Shown: positions 1 through 9,427, counted from the first letter of the stretch. The stretch: DNA of 64,000 nucleotides from Corynebacterium terpenotabidum Y-11 (GCF_000418365.1 NC_021663.1:1116001-1180000), one strand, 5' to 3'. The notes: generated by a model from the letters alone, not told the origin. Made by a program: numbers and translations.

Positions 1-210
1 GAGCCCGGTCAGGTTGTCGAGGTTGACCAGGACGCCGTCGGTCACCGCCGCCGGGGTGAAGGAGTGGCCCGCGCCGACGGTCTTGACGTGGATGCCGCGG
101 GCGGCGGCATCGGTGATCACGCCGACGAGTTCGGCCTCGGTCGCCGGCTGGACGAAGGCCTGCGGGTGCGCGGTCTGCGCCCCGGACCAGTTGTGCCAGG
201 TGGTGCTCAT
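1..210 (-). CDS. D-arabinono-1,4-lactone oxidase-like FAD enzyme, N-terminal part (cut by window edge)
   Basis: Only the first 70 residues are in the window; the gene continues past the left edge. The visible part has a Trp-Xaa-Asn-Trp opening (STTWHNWSGAQ) and then TVGAGHSFTPAAVTDGVLVNL, the GAGHSF flavin-binding start of the FAD_binding_4 domain found in aldonolactone oxidases (ALO, gulonolactone oxidase). These enzymes oxidise sugar 1,4-lactones. Its ATG overlaps the stop of the upstream deaminase gene as ATGA, so the two are translationally coupled and probably one operon. The ALO C-terminal domain, which would confirm the subfamily, is outside the window, so the substrate is uncertain. 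Confidence 0.75.
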   Translation of the reverse strand, partial: MSTTWHNWSGAQTAHPQAFVQPATEAELVGVITDAAARGIHVKTVGAGHSFTPAAVTDGVLVNLDNLTGL

Positions 211-1409
211 AGGAATACCTTCTGTTCTCCGCGGTAGGTGGGCCAGGTGTCGGTGACACCGGTGGTGCCGTCGGCATTCCGGGCCACGACGACGACATGG
301 TCGGTCCATTCGGTTTGTTCCCCGGCCTTGGCGTGGCGGAACCACACGTGGTCGCCGAGGGCCAGGCTCCGGGCGGCCTCTCCCTTCACCGGGGTCTGGA
401 CCTCACCAGCGCCCTCGGTGGCGGAGAAGGTCAGTCCGGCGGGGAAGTCCACCACCGGGACACGGTCGGCGCCCGGCACCCCGGAGGCGATGCGTCCGCC
501 CCCGGCGACGGTGACGATGTCGGCCGCCGCCCGACGTACCACCGGTAGCACGAACCACTCCGCGGCGGCCGGACTGAAGGTGCGGTAGTGGTCGAACAGG
601 CCGGGGCCGATGATGCCGGAGCCGGCACCGATCTCGGTGACGGCGTCTTCGGCGGCGGTGGTCTCCACCGAGCCGGTGCCACCGCCGTTGACGAACTCGA
701 GGGTGCCACCGTGGTGCTCCACGATCCGGCGTACCGCGGCGACGATCTGCGCCCGGCGTCCCGCCAGCTCCCGCACCGACAGGGCCTTCATCCCCGCGAC
801 GGCCAGCGAGGAGTCCGTGGTGCCGGCGACCTGACCCTCATAGGCCATGATCCCGACGAGTTCCACACCCTCGCGGGCGCAGACGGCCGCGGCGAGGGCA
901 CAGGCGTCCTCCACGGTGTGGACGGGGGAGCGGCGGGCACCGAGGTGGACCGGGCCGAGTGTGAGCGAGGCGTCGACGTCGATGCAGACCCGGACCGTGC
1001 CAGCGCGTGTCGCCAGCGGGGACGCGGCGTCCAGGAGATCCAGGTGCTCCACGCTGTCGACCATGACCGTGACCGCGTCGAGGTACCGGGGGTCTGCGGT
1101 GAGCCGGCACAGCAGGGAACGGGTGACGCAGGGGTAGGCGACGAGGATGTCGTCGCTCACCCCCTCGTCGACGAGCCAGAGAGCTTCGCCGAGATGGTAG
1201 GCCAGCAGGCCCTCGATCCCGTCGATGCCCAGGAGGTGGGAGATCAGCGGGCGGATCCGCACCGACTTGGTGGCCAGCCGGACCGGGGTGCCGTGTGCAC
1301 GGCGGAGCAGATCAGTGGCATTGGCGACGGCGGCGTCCAGATCCAGGACGTTGAACGGGGCCTCAAGATCGGCGACAGCATCTCGGACCGCGGGGCGGGG
1401 AACACTCAC
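207..1409 (-). CDS. PLP-dependent amino acid deaminase/aldolase (alanine racemase N-terminal fold)
   Basis: 400 aa fold-type III PLP enzyme. The N-terminal half is an alanine-racemase-like barrel, with the PLP lysine expected in RLATKSVRI (about residue 47). The C-terminal beta domain carries DHVWFRHAKAGEQTEW, the H-x-K-x-GE pattern of the D-serine dehydratase-like domain that holds a metal ion. Relatives are annotated as D-threonine aldolases, D-serine or D-hydroxyaspartate dehydratases and amino acid deaminases; the substrate cannot be fixed here. It is the upstream member of an overlapping pair with the lactone oxidase. Family assignment is firm, reaction is not. Confidence 0.8.
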   Translation of the reverse strand: MSVPRPAVRDAVADLEAPFNVLDLDAAVANATDLLRRAHGTPVRLATKSVRIRPLISHLLGIDGIEGLLAYHLGEALWLVDEGVSDDILVAYPCVTRSLLCRLTADPRYLDAVTVMVDSVEHLDLLDAASPLATRAGTVRVCIDVDASLTLGPVHLGARRSPVHTVEDACALAAAVCAREGVELVGIMAYEGQVAGTTDSSLAVAGMKALSVRELAGRRAQIVAAVRRIVEHHGGTLEFVNGGGTGSVETTAAEDAVTEIGAGSGIIGPGLFDHYRTFSPAAAEWFVLPVVRRAAADIVTVAGGGRIASGVPGADRVPVVDFPAGLTFSATEGAGEVQTPVKGEAARSLALGDHVWFRHAKAGEQTEWTDHVVVVARNADGTTGVTDTWPTYRGEQKVFL

Positions 1410-1455
1410 GATGCTCCTTCCGATCGACGGATGTGGTGGGTATCACCCGATAATT

Positions 1456-1466
1456 ACACAGTGTGT
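1456..1466. promoter_or_regulatory. palindrome ACACAGTGTGT upstream of nadA
   Basis: Perfect 5-1-5 inverted repeat centred about 31 bp upstream of the predicted nadA -10 hexamer. The position suits an operator for a NAD-responsive repressor. In C. glutamicum an NrtR/NdnR-type regulator controls nadA-nadC, but I cannot say that this is its site and no regulator gene is adjacent. Confidence 0.35.
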
Positions 1467-1489
1467 TCTCTCCTGCGGGCGAAGGGACG

Positions 1490-1495
1490 TATGAT
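1490..1495 (+). promoter_or_regulatory. -10 TATGAT of nadA (leaderless)
   Basis: TATGAT ends 8 nt before the nadA ATG at 1504, so transcription should begin at or next to the start codon. No well-spaced Shine-Dalgarno sequence is present. Confidence 0.6.
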
Positions 1496-1503
1496 CACCG
1501 TTC

Positions 1504-2610
1504 ATGACTGTGACGACCACCACCGATACCACGGGCGGCACCCTGGCGCCGTTGGACAGCCGACTACTGTCCGCCGTGTACCGCGCACCGGGGCACACCG
1601 GTCCTGACGGCCCCGTCGGGCGCTGGGAGGGCATCGACGGCGACGAGGAGTGGGCCGCCGAGATCCGACGGCTGAAGACGGCCCGCAACGCCGTCATTCT
1701 CGCCCACAACTACGAACTGCCCGAGATCCAGGATATCGCCGACCACACCGGTGATTCCCTCGCCCTGTCGCGGATCGCCGCGGAGACCGACGCCGATGTC
1801 ATCGTCTTCTGCGGGGTGCACTTCATGGCGGAGACCGCGAAGATCCTGTCCCCGGACAAGACGGTCCTCATCCCCGATGAAGCGGCCGGTTGCTCGTTGG
1901 CGGACTCGCTCACGGCCGAGGAACTGGCCGAGTGGAAGTCCGAGTATCCGGACGCGTTGGTGGTCAGCTACATCAACACCACCGCCGCGGTGAAGGGGCT
2001 GACCGACGTGTGCTGCACGAGCTCCAACGCCGTCGATGTCGTCGCCGGACTGCCGGCCGACCGCGAGATCCTCTTCGGCCCGGACCAGTTCCTCGGAGCG
2101 CATGTCCAGCGGCAGACCGGGCGGGACAATATCCACGTCTGGGCCGGGGAATGCCACGTCCACGCCGGGATCTCCGGGCCTGAACTGGCCCGCCGTGCCG
2201 AGGAGAATCCGGACGCCGACCTGTTCATCCACCCCGAATGCGGGTGCGCGAACTCGGCGATCTACCTCGCCGGGGAAGGCATCATCGACCCGGCGCGGGT
2301 GCACATGCTGTCCACCGGTGAGATGCTCACCTCGGCGCGGGAGGCCGCGGCCGCCGGCCGGGGCAAGGTCCTGGTCGCCACGGAGGTCGGCATGCTCCAC
2401 CAGCTGCGCGGAGTGGCCCCCGACGTGGACTTCGCCCCGGTCAATGAACGGGCGGCCTGCCCCTACATGAAGATGATCACCCCGGCGGCGCTGCTGCGCT
2501 GTCTGGCCCTGGGCGTCGACGAGGTCGACGTAGCTCCGGACGTGGCGGACAAGGCACGTCAGGCCGTGGAACGGATGATCGCTGTCGGTAATCCGGGCAG
2601 CGGGGAGTAG
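1504..2610 (+). CDS. nadA: quinolinate synthase NadA
   Basis: 368 aa cytosolic enzyme that condenses iminoaspartate with dihydroxyacetone phosphate to quinolinate in de novo NAD synthesis. The three regions holding the [4Fe-4S] ligands are visible: DVCCTSSN (C170/C171), HPECGCAN (C246/C248) and AACPYMKMI (C319). [21 protein letters not shown] is the usual N-terminal signature. nadC follows after 11 nt. No nadB (L-aspartate oxidase) lies in the window, so the iminoaspartate source must be encoded elsewhere. The start follows a -10 hexamer rather than a ribosome binding site. Confidence 0.97.
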   Translation: MTVTTTTDTTGGTLAPLDSRLLSAVYRAPGHTGPDGPVGRWEGIDGDEEWAAEIRRLKTARNAVILAHNYELPEIQDIADHTGDSLALSRIAAETDADVIVFCGVHFMAETAKILSPDKTVLIPDEAAGCSLADSLTAEELAEWKSEYPDALVVSYINTTAAVKGLTDVCCTSSNAVDVVAGLPADREILFGPDQFLGAHVQRQTGRDNIHVWAGECHVHAGISGPELARRAEENPDADLFIHPECGCANSAIYLAGEGIIDPARVHMLSTGEMLTSAREAAAAGRGKVLVATEVGMLHQLRGVAPDVDFAPVNERAACPYMKMITPAALLRCLALGVDEVDVAPDVADKARQAVERMIAVGNPGSGE

Positions 2611-2613
2611 TCT
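2608..2613 (+). promoter_or_regulatory. -10 TAGTCT overlapping the nadA stop codon
   Basis: The nadA TAG stop (2608-2610) is the first half of TAGTCT, 8 nt before the nadC GTG. nadC may therefore have its own leaderless promoter in addition to read-through from nadA. Confidence 0.4.
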
Positions 2614-2621
2614 TCTCCGCC

Positions 2622-3593
2622 GTGACTGCTTCCAAAACCATTCCTGCGGTGTTTCCCGCTGATCCCCGGTTCCCCTTCACCGCACCGCTGGGGAAGCTGG
2701 ACTGCGATCCCTCACTGTTCACCGCCCTGGCCCGGGTGGCCCTCGCCGAGGACCTCGCCGACGGCGACGCCACCACCCTGGCCACCGTGCCGAAGAACGA
2801 GACCGGCCGCGGGCTGCTGGTCACCCGGCAGGCCGGAGTGCTCTCCGGGATCGACGCGGTGCGCGCCGTGCTCGTCACCGCCGCGGAGCCGGAATTCCGT
2901 GCGGTGCTGGGTGGGGCTGTGTCGCTGAGCGTGTCCCTGGACAACGGCGCACGGATCGCAGCAGGTGACGTGGTCGGTGTGCTCACCGGCCCGGCCCGTG
3001 CCATCCTCCAGCTGGAGCGCACGGTGCTGAACATGCTGTGCCACGCGTCGGGTGTGGCGACCCGGACGGCGACCTGGGTGGACGCCGTGGATGCGGAGGT
3101 CCCGGACGGGCACCCGGTCGCCGTGCGCGACTCCCGCAAGACGCTGCCGGGACTGCGCATGCTGGAGAAGCGTGCCGTGGTGCACGGCGGTGGCGTGCCG
3201 CACCGCTTCAACCTGTCCGACCAGGCGATGGTCAAGGACAACCATGTGACTGCCGGGGGAGGGGTCGTGGACGCCTACCGTGCTGTCCGTGCCGCCCACC
3301 CGGAACTGTGGTGCGAGGTGGAGGTCGATAACCTGGCGCAGTTGCGGACTGTTCTCGAGTTGAAGAAGCCGCCGCAGCAGGTGCTGCTGGACAACTTCTC
3401 GGTGACGGACACCGAGGCGGCGGTGGCCGTGCGCGCCGAGACCGCACCGGGCGTCCTGCTGGAATCCTCCGGTGGGCTGACGCTGGAGACTGTCGGCGCC
3501 TATGCCGCGACCGGGGTGGATTCGGTGGCCGTCGGTGCGCTGACGCACTCGTCACCGGCCCTGGACATCGGGCTGGATCTCGTCGCGCACTAG
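2622..3593 (+). CDS. nadC: nicotinate-nucleotide pyrophosphorylase (quinolinate phosphoribosyltransferase) NadC
   Basis: 323 aa from the GTG at 2622. It converts quinolinate and PRPP to nicotinate mononucleotide, the step after NadA. Signatures include RDSRKTLPGLRMLEKRAV (substrate-binding Arg/Lys), HRFNLSDQAMVKDNH, EVEVDNLAQL and LLDNF. The protein is about 35 residues longer than usual at the N-terminus (roughly 1-35, ahead of LDCDPSLFTALARVALAEDL), so a start further in is possible, but the GTG sits at leaderless spacing from a -10. A cysteine desulfurase gene (nadS), which follows nadC in C. glutamicum, is absent; a hairpin follows instead. Confidence 0.95.
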   Translation: MTASKTIPAVFPADPRFPFTAPLGKLDCDPSLFTALARVALAEDLADGDATTLATVPKNETGRGLLVTRQAGVLSGIDAVRAVLVTAAEPEFRAVLGGAVSLSVSLDNGARIAAGDVVGVLTGPARAILQLERTVLNMLCHASGVATRTATWVDAVDAEVPDGHPVAVRDSRKTLPGLRMLEKRAVVHGGGVPHRFNLSDQAMVKDNHVTAGGGVVDAYRAVRAAHPELWCEVEVDNLAQLRTVLELKKPPQQVLLDNFSVTDTEAAVAVRAETAPGVLLESSGGLTLETVGAYAATGVDSVAVGALTHSSPALDIGLDLVAH

Positions 3594-3601
3594 TCGGCGG
3601 T

Positions 3602-3623
3602 GTGACCGTGCGGGCACGGTCAC
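3602..3623. terminator. hairpin between convergent nadC and DnaB-like gene
   Basis: GTGACCGTGC and GCACGGTCAC form a 10-bp perfect inverted repeat with only GG between, so the real loop would open to about 6 nt. It starts 9 nt after the nadC stop and faces the converging DnaB-like gene. There is no U-tract, so intrinsic termination is likely but not certain. Confidence 0.5.
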
Positions 3624-3687
3624 GGGGTCAGCTGGAAGATCAGAGGTCCGAGACGCTGGCCGGGCCGGTCGTGGTGCCACCGGCCGG

Positions 3688-4428
3688 CTACGACAGTGAG
3701 TGAAAGCGCGACCAGAAGAGCTGGTGGGCGACGGTGATGACCGCCGGTGGTCCCAGCCGGTTCTTGACGATGCGGATGTCCGCCTCCCCGGCCCGGTGGT
3801 GGTCTGGGTCGAGGGTATCCGGACGGTGGAGGACCAGGACGGTGTCCGCATCCTCCATGAGGGGAGAGGTCTTCGTGAACCCTTTACGGTACCGGGCGGT
3901 CACCACGACCGGAATCCCCAGATCTAGGGCCCGCTGCTTGAGCACCCCGGAGACCCGGGAGGCCCCGATATCGGTGATCTGGTCCACCCCGTCGATACCG
4001 ATGATCCCGAACTCCCCGCGGTTGTAGGCGAACACGGACGCCCCGAACTCCGGCCTGAGCTGAAAAGTGTGGAGCTCCGGGCACACCTCGACGGTGAGAG
4101 CGCCCAGGTCGAACTCGGCCTGCGCGGCGGTGACGGCGTCCTGCCGGGTCTCGGTGAAGGTGTCGGTGTGGAAGTCCTTCACCGGAACAGCGGACTCGCC
4201 CGACAGCAGTCGCAGCCATAGGTCATCTTCGGACATCTCCAGCGAGATCAGGTGTGCTTTCTTCCGCTGACGGAAGGCTGCGTGGCGCAGGATCTGGAGC
4301 AGTAGTGTGGTCTTCCCTGCTCCGGGACGCGAGGCGATGACGATGAGCTGTCCGGGGCGCATACCGCCGGTGAGATCGTCGAACTCGGGGAAGGGGTAAC
4401 CGACGGTGCCGAGCGGGGTGTGGGTCAT
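3688..4428 (-). CDS. stand-alone DnaB-C/RecA-fold ATPase (helicase-like)
   Basis: 246 aa corresponding only to the C-terminal motor domain of a replicative helicase. Visible motifs: Walker [17 protein letters not shown] near residue 30, [18 protein letters not shown] (DnaB H1a/H2-type), [11 protein letters not shown] as Walker [22 protein letters not shown] and a C-terminal [25 protein letters not shown] resembling the arginine-finger and C-terminal strand of DnaB. The N-terminal DnaB domain that binds primase and forms the collar is missing. The longer frame upstream of 4428 is repeat-derived; the ATG at 4428 follows TAGGTT by 7 nt. It is divergent from dnaE across 130 bp. A replication or repair role is inference from family and context. 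Confidence 0.8.
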   Translation of the reverse strand: MTHTPLGTVGYPFPEFDDLTGGMRPGQLIVIASRPGAGKTTLLLQILRHAAFRQRKKAHLISLEMSEDDLWLRLLSGESAVPVKDFHTDTFTETRQDAVTAAQAEFDLGALTVEVCPELHTFQLRPEFGASVFAYNRGEFGIIGIDGVDQITDIGASRVSGVLKQRALDLGIPVVVTARYRKGFTKTSPLMEDADTVLVLHRPDTLDPDHHRAGEADIRIVKNRLGPPAVITVAHQLFWSRFHSLS

Positions 4429-4435
4429 GGAACCG

Positions 4436-4441
4436 AACCTA
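4436..4441 (-). promoter_or_regulatory. -10 TAGGTT of the DnaB-like gene (leaderless)
   Basis: On the minus strand TAGGTT ends 7 nt before the ATG at 4428. It lies next to the decamer repeat array, so its -35 region (about 4459-4464) would fall at the array edge. Confidence 0.55.
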
Positions 4442-4460
4442 GCAGCATCGCTGTGCCACC

Positions 4461-4530
4461 GACTGGCCGCGACCGGCACCGACTGGCAGCGACTGGCAGC
4501 GACTGGCAGCGACCGGCACCGACTGGCCCA
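4461..4530. repeat. seven decamer tandem repeats, GAC(C/T)GG core
   Basis: Seven consecutive 10-bp units begin at 4461, 4471, 4481, 4491, 4501, 4511 and 4521. Three are GACTGGCAGC, two are GACCGGCACC, and the outer two are GACTGGCCGC and GACTGGCCCA. The array fills the divergent intergenic region between the DnaB-like gene and dnaE and ends 15 bp before the dnaE -10. The unit is not a multiple of three and spans no real gene. The 16-mer GACCGGCACCGACTGG recurs in the array at 52312. Confidence 0.9.
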
Positions 4531-4545
4531 CTCCACCCCCGGCGG

Positions 4546-4551
4546 TAGACT
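4546..4551 (+). promoter_or_regulatory. -10 TAGACT of dnaE (leaderless)
   Basis: TAGACT ends 7 nt before the dnaE ATG at 4559. The corresponding -35 (about 4523-4528) would lie in the last decamer of the repeat array. Confidence 0.6.
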
Positions 4552-4558
4552 GTCCGCC

Positions 4559-7500
4559 ATGAAGAAGTCCTCCTTCGTCCACCTGCACAACCACACCGAG
4601 TACTCCATGCTCGACGGCATGGCGAAGGTGGATCTGCTCGCGGAGGAGGTCAATCGGTTGGGGATGCCCGCGGTCGGTATGACCGATCACGGCAACATGT
4701 TCGGTTCGGACGCCTTTTACCGCACCATGACCAAGGCCGGCGTCAAGCCGATCATCGGCATCGAGTGCTACATGGCCCCGGAATCACGCCTGTTCAAGGA
4801 CCGGATCCGCTGGGGTGGGCCGGAACAGAAGCGGGACGACGTCGCCGGCGGCGGCTACTACCTCCACCAGACGATGATGGCCGAGAATGCCACCGGACTG
4901 CGCAACCTCTTCCGGTTGTCCTCCCTGGCGTCCTACGAAGGACAGGTCTCGAAGTACCCGCGGATGGACGCCGAGATCGTCGCCGAGCATGCCGAGGGCA
5001 TTATCGCCACCACCGGATGCCCCTCCGGTGACGTGCAGACCCGCCTGCGTCTCGGCCAGTTCGACAAGGCCCTGGAGGCGGCCGCGATGTGGCAGGACAT
5101 CTACGGTCGTGACAACTACTTCCTGGAGCTCATGGACCACGGCCTGGACATCGAGAAGCGTGTCCGGGATGAGCTCCTGGAAATCGGACGCAAGCTCGAT
5201 CTCCCGCCGCTGGTCACCAACGACTGCCACTATGTGCTGCAGAAGCAGGCCAAGCCGCACGAGGTGATGCTCTGTGTGCAGACCGGTGCGACGCTGGAGG
5301 AACCGACCCTTGACGAGGGTGGCAAGCGCTTCGCCTTCTCCGGCGACGGTTACTACATCAAACCGGCCGAGGAGCTGCGCGGGTACTGGGACCCGATCGT
5401 CCCCGACGGTTGTGACAACACCCTGTGGATCGCCGAGCGTGTCCAGGATTACGGCGAACTGTGGGAGGAGCACACCCACGACCGCATGCCGCTCTACGAG
5501 GTGCCCGAGGGCCACACCCCGACCTCCTGGCTCACCCACGAGGTCGAGGAGGGGCTCAGGGAGCGCTTCCACGGCGGTGAGGTCCCGCAGGAGTACGTCG
5601 ACCGGGCGAAGTACGAGATCGACGTCATCGACATGAAGGGCTACCCCTCCTACTTCCTCGTCGTCGCCGACCTCATCAAGCATGCTCGCTCGATCGGCAT
5701 CTCGGTCGGTCCGGGCCGTGGGTCCGCCGCCGGTGCGCTCGTGGCCTACGCCCTGACGATCACGAACATCGACCCGATCGAACACGGCCTGATGTTCGAG
5801 CGCTTCCTCAACCCGGAGCGTCCGTCCGCCCCTGATATCGACATCGACTTCGCCGATGACCGGCGTGGCGAGATGATCCGCTATGCCGCCGAGAACTGGG
5901 GCGAGGACAAGGTCGCCCAGGTCATCACCTTCGGTACGGTGAAGACGAAGCAGGCGATCAAGGACGCCGCCCGCGCCCACCACGGTCAGCCCGGCTTCCA
6001 GATCGCCGACCGGATCACCAAGGCCCTGCCCCCGGCGCAGGCGGCCAAGGACATCCCGCTGTCCGGCATCATGGACCCGAACCATGAGCGGTACGCCGAA
6101 GCCGCGGAGATCCGAGGCCTCATCGAGACCGACCCGGTGGTCAAGGAGATCTACGACGACGCCCTCGGCCTGGAAGGTGTGGTGCGGCAGGCTGGCGTCC
6201 ACGCCTGTGCGGTGATCATGGCGTCCGTCCCGTTGATGGACCACATCCCGATGTGGAAGCGCCCCAACGACGGGGCGTACATCACCGGCTGGCCCTACCC
6301 GGCGTGCGAGGCCATCGGCCTGTTGAAGATGGACTTCCTGGGGTTGCGCAACCTCACCGTCATCGCTGAGTGCATCGAGAACATCCGGCGGAACCGGGGT
6401 GAGGACTTCGACCTGGAGAACCTCACCACCGAGGACCCGGCGTCCTATGAGCTTCTGGCCCGCGGCGACACGCTCGGCATTTTCCAGCTGGACTCCGGCG
6501 GCATGCAGGAACTGCTCAAGCGGATGAAGCCCACCGGCTTCAACGACATCGTCGCGTCCCTGGCGCTGTACCGTCCGGGGCCGATGGGTGTGAACGCACA
6601 CCTGGACTACGCCGACCGTAAGAACGGCCGCAAGCCGATCGAGCCGATCCACGCGGAGCTGGCGGAGTCCATCAAGGACATCCTGGAGGAGACCTACGGT
6701 CTCATCGTGTACCAGGAGCAGATCATGAGGATCTCGCAGCGGGTCGCGAACTACACTGCCGGTGAGGCCGACGGGTTCCGTAAGGCCATGGGTAAGAAGA
6801 AGCCCGAGGTGCTGGCCAAGGAGTTCGACAAGTTCTCCGCCGGCATGACGTCCAACGGCTACTCTGCGGAGGCCGTCACCGCCCTATGGGACACGATCCT
6901 CCCGTTCGCCGGCTACGCGTTCAACAAGTCCCACGCCGCCGGTTACGGCCTGGTGAGTTTCTGGACCGCCTACCTCAAGGAGCACTACACCGCCGAATAC
7001 ATGGCCGCGCTGCTGACCTCGGTGGCGGACAAGAAGGACAAGTCCGCGATCTACCTCGCCGACTGCCGACACCTGGGCGTGAAGGTCCTCAGTCCGGACG
7101 TCAACGAATCCGCCTACACCTTCCAGTCCGTCGGTCAGGACATCCGTTTCGGCCTGGGCGCGGTGCGCAACGTCGGCGAGGATGTCGTCGAATCGATCAT
7201 CCGGGCCCGGGAAGAGAAGGGGAAGTTCAGCGACTTCTCCGACTACCTCGACAAGATCGACGCCACGGCCTGCAACAAGCGGGTCACCGACTCGCTGATC
7301 AAGGCCGGGGCCTTCGATTCCCTCGGGCACACCCGCAAGGGCCTCAACCTCGTCCACGAGGACGCGGTGGATGCCGTCACCGCCACGAAGAAGGCCGCGG
7401 CTAAGGGGCAGTTTGACCTCTTCGCCGGCCTGTCCGACGAGGAGACCGGGGACGCCTTCAAGGTCGAGGTCCCGGACCAGGACTGGGACCGGAAGCATGA

Positions 7501-8125
7501 GCTTGCCCTGGAACGGGAGATGCTCGGACTCTACGTCTCCGGCCACCCCCTGGACGGGTTCGAGGCCTCCCTCGACGCCCAGATCGATACTCCGCTGACC
7601 ACGGTGATCTCCGGCGAGCTGCCGGACCGGAAGACGGTGAAGATCGGCGGCATCATCTCCGCGGTGGACCGCCGGGTGGACAAGAAGGGCAAACCCTGGG
7701 CCATCGTCACCATCGAGGACCAGCATTCCGCTCAAGCGGAACTGCTCGTCTTCGCCCGTGCGTACGCCATGGTCGCCCCGATGATCGCCGAGGACAACAT
7801 CATCCTCGCCCAGGCGGAGGTCAGTAACCGGGACGACCGGATGAGCCTGTTCTGTAACGATCTGAAGCAGGCCGAGCTCACCGTCGGCGCCGGGTCGGGT
7901 GTGCCGCTGCGGCTGCGCATGCGGATCGACCAGTGCACACCGGAGAACATCTCCCGGCTCAAGGACGTCCTGCACAACAACCAGGGTGATTCGGATGTCT
8001 ACCTCACCCTCGCTGACGGGGATGAGGAACTGCAGTACATGCTGCCGGCCGAGCTGCGGGTCAACCGCACGTCCTCGCTGATGGGTGATCTCAAGGCATC
8101 CACCTGGGCCGGGGTGCTGGGGTAG
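4559..8125 (+). CDS. dnaE: DNA polymerase III subunit alpha (DnaE1 type)
   Basis: 1188 aa replicative polymerase, the usual length for actinobacterial DnaE1. Order of domains: PHP domain from residue 1 ([15 protein letters not shown]), a C-family polymerase core with [12 protein letters not shown] (catalytic Asp pair near residue 425) and [12 protein letters not shown] (third Asp near 590), a tandem helix-hairpin-helix region, and an OB fold near the C-terminus ([27 protein letters not shown]). The open frame extends upstream to 4406, but that part encodes the decamer array; the ATG at 4559 starts with the PHP motif and follows a -10. The yigZ-like gene begins at its last base. Confidence 0.97.
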   Translation: MKKSSFVHLHNHTEYSMLDGMAKVDLLAEEVNRLGMPAVGMTDHGNMFGSDAFYRTMTKAGVKPIIGIECYMAPESRLFKDRIRWGGPEQKRDDVAGGGYYLHQTMMAENATGLRNLFRLSSLASYEGQVSKYPRMDAEIVAEHAEGIIATTGCPSGDVQTRLRLGQFDKALEAAAMWQDIYGRDNYFLELMDHGLDIEKRVRDELLEIGRKLDLPPLVTNDCHYVLQKQAKPHEVMLCVQTGATLEEPTLDEGGKRFAFSGDGYYIKPAEELRGYWDPIVPDGCDNTLWIAERVQDYGELWEEHTHDRMPLYEVPEGHTPTSWLTHEVEEGLRERFHGGEVPQEYVDRAKYEIDVIDMKGYPSYFLVVADLIKHARSIGISVGPGRGSAAGALVAYALTITNIDPIEHGLMFERFLNPERPSAPDIDIDFADDRRGEMIRYAAENWGEDKVAQVITFGTVKTKQAIKDAARAHHGQPGFQIADRITKALPPAQAAKDIPLSGIMDPNHERYAEAAEIRGLIETDPVVKEIYDDALGLEGVVRQAGVHACAVIMASVPLMDHIPMWKRPNDGAYITGWPYPACEAIGLLKMDFLGLRNLTVIAECIENIRRNRGEDFDLENLTTEDPASYELLARGDTLGIFQLDSGGMQELLKRMKPTGFNDIVASLALYRPGPMGVNAHLDYADRKNGRKPIEPIHAELAESIKDILEETYGLIVYQEQIMRISQRVANYTAGEADGFRKAMGKKKPEVLAKEFDKFSAGMTSNGYSAEAVTALWDTILPFAGYAFNKSHAAGYGLVSFWTAYLKEHYTAEYMAALLTSVADKKDKSAIYLADCRHLGVKVLSPDVNESAYTFQSVGQDIRFGLGAVRNVGEDVVESIIRAREEKGKFSDFSDYLDKIDATACNKRVTDSLIKAGAFDSLGHTRKGLNLVHEDAVDAVTATKKAAAKGQFDLFAGLSDEETGDAFKVEVPDQDWDRKHELALEREMLGLYVSGHPLDGFEASLDAQIDTPLTTVISGELPDRKTVKIGGIISAVDRRVDKKGKPWAIVTIEDQHSAQAELLVFARAYAMVAPMIAEDNIILAQAEVSNRDDRMSLFCNDLKQAELTVGAGSGVPLRLRMRIDQCTPENISRLKDVLHNNQGDSDVYLTLADGDEELQYMLPAELRVNRTSSLMGDLKASTWAGVLG

Positions 8126-8802
8126 TGGTAGATGCCGGGGTGGATGCCGGAGCGGCGGGGCACGGTTACCGGCGTCCCGCCGAGGGTCGGTGGGATGCCA
8201 CGGTCGAGATCAAACGCTCCCGCTTCCTCGCCCTGGTCGGACGCGCCGGGGATGAGGAGGCCGCCCGCGCGTTCATCGCACAGGCCAGGGCAGACCACCC
8301 GGACGCCCGCCACCACTGCAGTACCTACGTCCTCCACGTCGCTGGCGCGAACCCGGTGGAACGCTCCAGTGACGACGGTGAACCTTCCGGCACTGCCGGC
8401 CAGCCCATGCTGGAGGTACTCCGCGGTTCCGGCCTGGAGGATGTGGTCGTGGTCGTGGTCCGCTGGTTCGGCGGTATCAAACTCGGGACCGGCGGACTGG
8501 TCCGTGCCTACCAGGACGCCACCCATGCCGTTCTGGAGGAGGTGTCGGTCGTCCGGCGGACCCGGACGGTGCTCTGGGAACTCACGGTCTCCCATGCGGA
8601 CGCCGGGCGGCTGGAGGCTGAGCTGCGCAGTCGGGGGCTCAGCGTTGCGGCGTCCTACGGGGCGGCGGTGACGCTCACCCTGTCCCTCGCCCCGGCGGAT
8701 GACCCCTCTGGGACCGTCGCCGCCCTCTCCGGCGGAACGGTAGCTGTGAGAAGAGTGGGAGAGCAGTGGACTGACGTACCTGTCGGAGACACCGCCCGGT
8801 AG
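8125..8802 (+). CDS. yigZ: YigZ/IMPACT family protein
   Basis: 225 aa. The N-terminal UPF0029/IMPACT domain is clear: KRSRFLALVGRAGDEEAARAFI, ARHHCSTYVL, SDDGEPSGTAGQPML and VVVVRWFGGIKLGTGGLVRAY; a second alpha/beta domain (DUF1949-like) follows. The family binds nucleic acid or ribosome-linked targets, and the bacterial role is poorly defined. The GTG start overlaps the dnaE stop by one base (TAGTG), so it is probably translationally coupled. A later start is possible because the first 20 residues are low-complexity (VDAGVDAGAAGHG). Confidence 0.9.
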   Translation: MVDAGVDAGAAGHGYRRPAEGRWDATVEIKRSRFLALVGRAGDEEAARAFIAQARADHPDARHHCSTYVLHVAGANPVERSSDDGEPSGTAGQPMLEVLRGSGLEDVVVVVVRWFGGIKLGTGGLVRAYQDATHAVLEEVSVVRRTRTVLWELTVSHADAGRLEAELRSRGLSVAASYGAAVTLTLSLAPADDPSGTVAALSGGTVAVRRVGEQWTDVPVGDTAR

Positions 8803-8805
8803 CCT
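8800..8805 (+). promoter_or_regulatory. -10 TAGCCT overlapping the yigZ stop codon
   Basis: The yigZ TAG stop (8800-8802) opens TAGCCT, which ends 6 nt before the ATG at 8812. Confidence 0.5.
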
Positions 8806-8811
8806 TGCATT

Positions 8812-9036
8812 ATGAGCATGGACAACTACTCCGGCAACCCGGTCGCCCAGCGTAAGGCAGAGGTGCGGAAGCATTCCCGCACCCTGCAGATCTCCGGTGG
8901 TGTCGTGGTCGCCGGGATACTCCTGGGGCTGTTCACCACGAAATTCTTCTTTGTCGTCGCCCTCGTCGCCCTGGTGGTGGGCATCGTCAGCGGGGTGAAG
9001 ATCAACCAGATCGTCAACCACAAGGACACGTGGTGA
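8812..9036 (+). CDS. small membrane protein, unknown function
   Basis: 74 aa. A charged N-terminus (about residues 1-25, RKAEVRKHSR) precedes two adjacent hydrophobic segments, GGVVVAGILLGLFTTKFFFVV and ALVALVVGIVSGVKI, ending with a polar tail. It looks like a small two-segment inner-membrane protein typical of unnamed corynebacterial proteins. The start is supported by a -10 hexamer 6 nt upstream; an internal ATG at 8818 would shorten it by two residues. I do not recognise the family. Confidence 0.75.
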   Translation: MSMDNYSGNPVAQRKAEVRKHSRTLQISGGVVVAGILLGLFTTKFFFVVALVALVVGIVSGVKINQIVNHKDTW

Positions 9037-9064
9037 CGCAGGGGGCAGCTCAGGGAGAAGCCCG

Positions 9065-9427
9065 GTGAGCACCCGGATCGACGCCTGGGTCTGGTCTGTG
9101 CGACTGTTCAAGACCCGGTCGGCGGCGGCTGAGGCGTGCCGCGCCGGGCATGTGAAGCTCAATGATGCGACGGTGAAACCCGCCCAGGCCGTTTCCGTGG
9201 GAGATACGGTCCGCGCCTGGGTGAACCACCGTGAGTACGTCTACGAGGTGACCGCGCTGGTATCCAAGAGGGTCGGGGCGCCGGTAGCCCGGCAGTGCTA
9301 CATCGACCATTCCCCGCCGCCGCCGTCGAAGGAGCTGCTGTCGTCCATCCCGCAGCGGGACCGGGGCGCGGGGCGTCCCACGAAGAAGGAACGGCGGGAG
9401 ACGGACCGGCTACGGGGGAGGGCCTGA
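9065..9427 (+). CDS. S4-domain RNA-binding protein (Hsp15-like)
   Basis: 120 aa. Residues 1-60 form an S4 fold: STRIDAWVWSVRLFKTRSAAAEACRAGHVKLNDATVKP, as in Hsp15 (HslR), which binds 50S subunits carrying a stalled peptidyl-tRNA. The tail (residues 85-120) is basic, with GAGRPTKKERRETDRLR, as in the Hsp15 family. The GTG at 9065 follows CAGGGAGAAG as ribosome binding site. It ends 23 bp from the convergent Rel-type gene. Family is clear; a ribosome-rescue role is inferred. Confidence 0.85.
   Translation: MSTRIDAWVWSVRLFKTRSAAAEACRAGHVKLNDATVKPAQAVSVGDTVRAWVNHREYVYEVTALVSKRVGAPVARQCYIDHSPPPPSKELLSSIPQRDRGAGRPTKKERRETDRLRGRA

Noticed and set aside
3594..3687. small RNA or gene in the nadC downstream gap
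   Set aside because: Only a terminator-like hairpin is visible; no promoter or open frame is supported.
4406..4558. dnaE N-terminal extension of about 51 residues
   Set aside because: It would translate the decamer repeats ([16 protein letters not shown]); the PHP domain begins at the ATG at 4559.
4784..6652. 622-codon minus-strand frame inside dnaE
   Set aside because: Mirror of the dnaE reading frame; low-complexity Arg/Val/Asp composition and no recognisable motif.
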